From Pseudomonas fluorescens NCIMB 11764 (GTDB taxonomy: Bacteria > Pseudomonadota > Gammaproteobacteria > Pseudomonadales > Pseudomonadaceae), in the NCBI RefSeq assembly GCF_000293885.2, contig NZ_CP010945.1, positions 2,500,001-2,564,000 of the forward strand: DNA of 64,000 bases, in the 5' to 3' direction. Below the pieces are notes generated by a model that made no database searches, had not been told where the DNA came from, and worked only from the letters and a program-made list of their open reading frames with translations. Positions 61,936 to 64,000 of the stretch are shown one piece after another. A program made the position numbers and the translations under genes. The stretch's first letter is position 1; each line of letters opens with the position of its first letter.

Positions 61936-63054
61936 TCACGTAACCTTCGAGGGTTCCCGCGTGCGTTGTTGTGCCTGAGGTTTGGGCTGCGCCCAGTTTT
62001 CCGGCAGGTTGATGTAATCCACCAGTTCCCGCAGGCGTCCATGGTCACGCGCGTTGAAGGTAAAGGCCAGGCGTGCAAGGTGGCTGAACTGCGGCTCGTC
62101 GTGCTCCTCACCGCTGTAGACATGCTGATGGAAGTGATCGCTCAGGCACAGGTCGGCGAAGGCGTGCTGCATGTGTTCCAGCGCATCGTCACTGAGCTGG
62201 TGATTCATGCGGATCACGAACTGATGCTTGAGCCAGCGGCTGGAGTGGAAGTTGCTGTAGAACTGATTGATCTGTTCCACCGCCTCTTCGGCGCTATAGA
62301 CCAGACTCACCAGCTTCATGTCGGTGGGCAGGATGTAGCGGTTTTCCTCCAGTTGATGGTGAATGAAGTCCAGGGCTCCTTGCCAGAACTTGCCTCCCGG
62401 AGCGTCCAGCAGTACCACCGGCACCAGCGGGCTTTTACCGGTCTGGATCAGCGTCAGCACTTCAAGTGCCTCGTCCAGAGTACCGAAACCGCCGGGGCAC
62501 AGGACCAGCGCATCGGCTTCCTTGACGAAGAACAGCTTGCGGGTAAAGAAGAAGTGGAACGGCAGCAGGTTGGCGGTGCCGTTCACAGTGGGATTGGCAT
62601 GTTGCTCGAAGGGCAGGGTGATGTTGAACCCCAGGCTGTGTTCCAGGCCGGCACCTTCGTGGGCGGCCGCCATGATGCCGCCGCCGGCACCGGTGATCAC
62701 CATCAGGTCCGAGCGCGCCAGTGCCGCGCCGAGTTCTCGGGCCAGACCGTATAACGGGTGTTCTATCGGCGTTCGGGCCGAGCCGAACACAGTAACTTTA
62801 CGCCGCCCCCGGAACTGTTCGAGCACGCGGAAGGCATGTTCCAGTTCGCGCAGGGCTTGCAGGGTGATCTTGGCATTCCAGCGATTGTGATCTTCCTGGG
62901 CCATGCGCAGCACGGTCAGGATCATGTCTCGGTAGATCGGGATGTTCGGGCTGTTGGGCGAAACCAGGTTGAGTTGTTCTTCGACCTTGCTGGTGAGGTC
63001 GTGGCCGCTTTCTTCGAAATGACGGCTCAGGAGGTCATTCGGTTGGTAAGGCAT
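61936..63054 (-). CDS. LOG-family (TIGR00730-like) nucleotide-processing protein
   Basis: This 372-residue protein has the LOG signature PGGFGTLDEALE (about residues 190-201) and GSARTPIEHPLYGLA (about 92-106), a Rossmann-like fold of nucleotide 5'-monophosphate nucleosidases. Family members release bases from nucleotides or cytokinin precursors, but this longer variant has uncertain substrate. I chose the start at 63054 with AAGGAGAAG upstream; the longer start at 63123 is not supported. It converges with recX. Confidence 0.88.
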   Translation of the reverse strand: MPYQPNDLLSRHFEESGHDLTSKVEEQLNLVSPNSPNIPIYRDMILTVLRMAQEDHNRWNAKITLQALRELEHAFRVLEQFRGRRKVTVFGSARTPIEHPLYGLARELGAALARSDLMVITGAGGGIMAAAHEGAGLEHSLGFNITLPFEQHANPTVNGTANLLPFHFFFTRKLFFVKEADALVLCPGGFGTLDEALEVLTLIQTGKSPLVPVVLLDAPGGKFWQGALDFIHHQLEENRYILPTDMKLVSLVYSAEEAVEQINQFYSNFHSSRWLKHQFVIRMNHQLSDDALEHMQHAFADLCLSDHFHQHVYSGEEHDEPQFSHLARLAFTFNARDHGRLRELVDYINLPENWAQPKPQAQQRTREPSKVT

Positions 63055-63420
63055 CAACTTCTCCTTCCATACAGGCTCTGTTGTTCCTTTGGATGAAGGA
63101 AACATTCGCATCAAACATCGCAAACCAGGCAGCCCCTTTTCTGCCCTGAAAAGTGAACGGGAATACTATGAATCTAGACCCTCGCGGTGATTTGCGCTGG
63201 CCTGATCATTGCGCTGCAAAGTCTTTCCTGGCAACCGCTTAATGACGATTTGCAAGGTGATTTCACCGCTCGTCTGAACGCACGCCGAGTGAGCTGTACT
63301 CTGATTTACTGAATAACAGGCGTGACATGACAACTTTGCGTCAATGGCAGGGCGCACGATACAAGCGGTTCAAGGATTTTGTCGCTCAAGCAAGGGCGAA
63401 GTGCAAGGAGGCGGGATGCT
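63055..63420. other. Intergenic region with no clear gene
   Basis: This holds the LOG-gene promoter on one side. On the plus strand an ATG at 63327 opens a short frame (about 58 codons) that begins MTTLRQWQGARYKRF and then overlaps the next small gene out of frame. It may be a real short peptide, but it is too weakly supported to call. No repeats or hairpins of note were found. Confidence 0.5.
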
Positions 63421-63621
63421 ATGGCCAGAGTCATTCTGGAGATCGATACGCAACTGTATCGATTATTGAAGTCATCGGCCGAGACCAATCATTTGAGTCT
63501 TGAAGAGGAGTGCTGCCGGCGTCTGGAGGGAGCCGACCGGCGCTCACGCTATTTGCAGGCGCTTCTGGCAGAACTGCGCGCCGAGGATGAACAGCGGCGC
63601 GCCAATTCCCATTCCCCTTGA
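63421..63621 (+). CDS. Small protein with an Arc-like ribbon-helix-helix pattern
   Basis: This 66-residue protein starts with a short strand and two helices (MARVILEIDTQLYRLLKSSA; HLSLEEECCRRLEG), consistent with a ribbon-helix-helix DNA-binding fold, then an Arg/Glu-rich C-terminal helix. AGGAGG lies nine bases before ATG 63421. The family match is by pattern only. A partner or target is not visible; it is one base before the convergent partial gene. Confidence 0.6.
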   Translation: MARVILEIDTQLYRLLKSSAETNHLSLEEECCRRLEGADRRSRYLQALLAELRAEDEQRRANSHSP

Positions 63622-63622
63622 A

Positions 63623-64000
63623 TTACTTTTTCTTCGCCGGTGTCGCTTTCGGGCAATCCGATTCCTGATAGCTGGCGGAGCCGACCGAGCGGTTGGTCTT
63701 CACCTCGGTGAAGTCGTAACGCATGACCGCGCCCTTGGCCATCAGTTTGCGGAACGACGGGTTGTTGCACACAGAGGCGCCCAGTTGGAAATACACGGCT
63801 TTGGGGTCAGCGCGCATCTTGTTGGCATGGCTGCTTTGCACGCTCAAGTGGTTGATCAACACATTGCCTTCGGCGGTGTAGCCCTGATCGAGAATGTCTT
63901 CGTTGATCGCCCGTGGCGTGCCGACGCTGCTTTGGGCGGCGACGTTGCGCAGCTCTCTGTTGAGATTCTGCTCACTCAAGGACGCAGCCTGAGCGTTGAA
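63623..64000 (-). CDS. Partial conserved protein, 5' end beyond the window
   Basis: At least 125 codons are open on the minus strand from the right edge to the TAA at 63623. No start is inside; the in-frame TTG at 63977-63979 is internal. The visible part has two Cys (SVCNNPSFRKLMAKGA and YQESDCPKA) and a Lys-rich end, suggesting a small exported protein with a disulphide. The same neighbourhood in P. aeruginosa (downstream of recA-recX) contains PA3611, a secreted protein; identity is not established. Confidence 0.6.
   Translation of the reverse strand, partial: FNAQAASLSEQNLNRELRNVAAQSSVGTPRAINEDILDQGYTAEGNVLINHLSVQSSHANKMRADPKAVYFQLGASVCNNPSFRKLMAKGAVMRYDFTEVKTNRSVGSASYQESDCPKATPAKKK

Noticed and set aside
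63327..63503. Short frame starting MTTLRQWQGARYKRF before the Arc-like gene
   Set aside because: It overlaps the better-supported small gene in another frame and has only a weak ribosome-binding site. It could be real but is not supportable.

Overview
This window is a gamma-proteobacterial chromosome segment, almost certainly from the Pseudomonas fluorescens group. The evidence is the gene order (tsf-pyrH-frr-uppS-cdsA-dxr-rseP-bamA-skp-lpxD-fabZ-lpxA-lpxB-rnhB-dnaE-accA-tilS-pyrG-kdsA-eno-ftsB-ispD, then ispF-truD-surE-pcm-nlpD-rpoS, then rsmZ-fdxA-mutS, then cinA-recA-recX), the GC-rich codon use, Pseudomonas-type REP palindromes, an RsmZ small RNA and a lectin-like bacteriocin of the LlpA type.

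Layout. 1-13.5 kb is a dense operon for translation factors, isoprenoid and phospholipid precursors, outer-membrane assembly (RseP, BamA, Skp) and lipid A synthesis (LpxD, FabZ, LpxA, LpxB), with many 1-4 bp gene overlaps. 13.5-25 kb holds dnaE, accA, tilS, pyrG, kdsA, eno, ftsB and ispD. 25-28 kb is a glutathione-dependent formaldehyde detoxification locus: a divergent LysR regulator, the dehydrogenase and the S-formylglutathione hydrolase. 28-33.2 kb is ispF-truD-surE-pcm-nlpD-rpoS, with a PsrA-type operator for rpoS inside nlpD.

33.4-40.5 kb is an accessory cassette between rpoS and rsmZ. It encodes a LacI-family regulator, a complete ABC importer (binding protein, two permeases, ATPase), a GpdQ-like metallophosphodiesterase and an OprD-family porin. 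Together they could form a self-contained uptake and hydrolysis route, possibly for a glycerophosphodiester. The sRNA gene rsmZ, not covered by any protein-coding gene, follows with its GacA-type upstream element, sigma-70 promoter and terminator, then fdxA and mutS on the minus strand.

44.1-59.7 kb, between mutS and cinA, is a headless contractile-tail (R-type tailocin) cluster. It has a LexA/CI-like repressor (PrtR type), a repeat-rich operator/promoter, a Com-like zinc-finger protein, an LlpA lectin bacteriocin, a holin, baseplate proteins, tail fibre and chaperone, sheath, tube, a tail-assembly chaperone pair joined by a programmed -1 frameshift, a short tape measure, the gpU/gpX/gpD homologues, a GH19 endolysin and an Rz/Rz1 spanin pair with Rz1 nested in Rz. 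No capsid, portal, terminase, integrase or replication genes are present. The cluster sits directly beside recA, which carries a LexA box and would activate cleavage of the repressor.

59.7-64 kb returns to the core genome: cinA (C-terminal domain), recA, recX, a LOG-family protein, a small ribbon-helix-helix-like protein and a 5'-truncated gene at the right edge.
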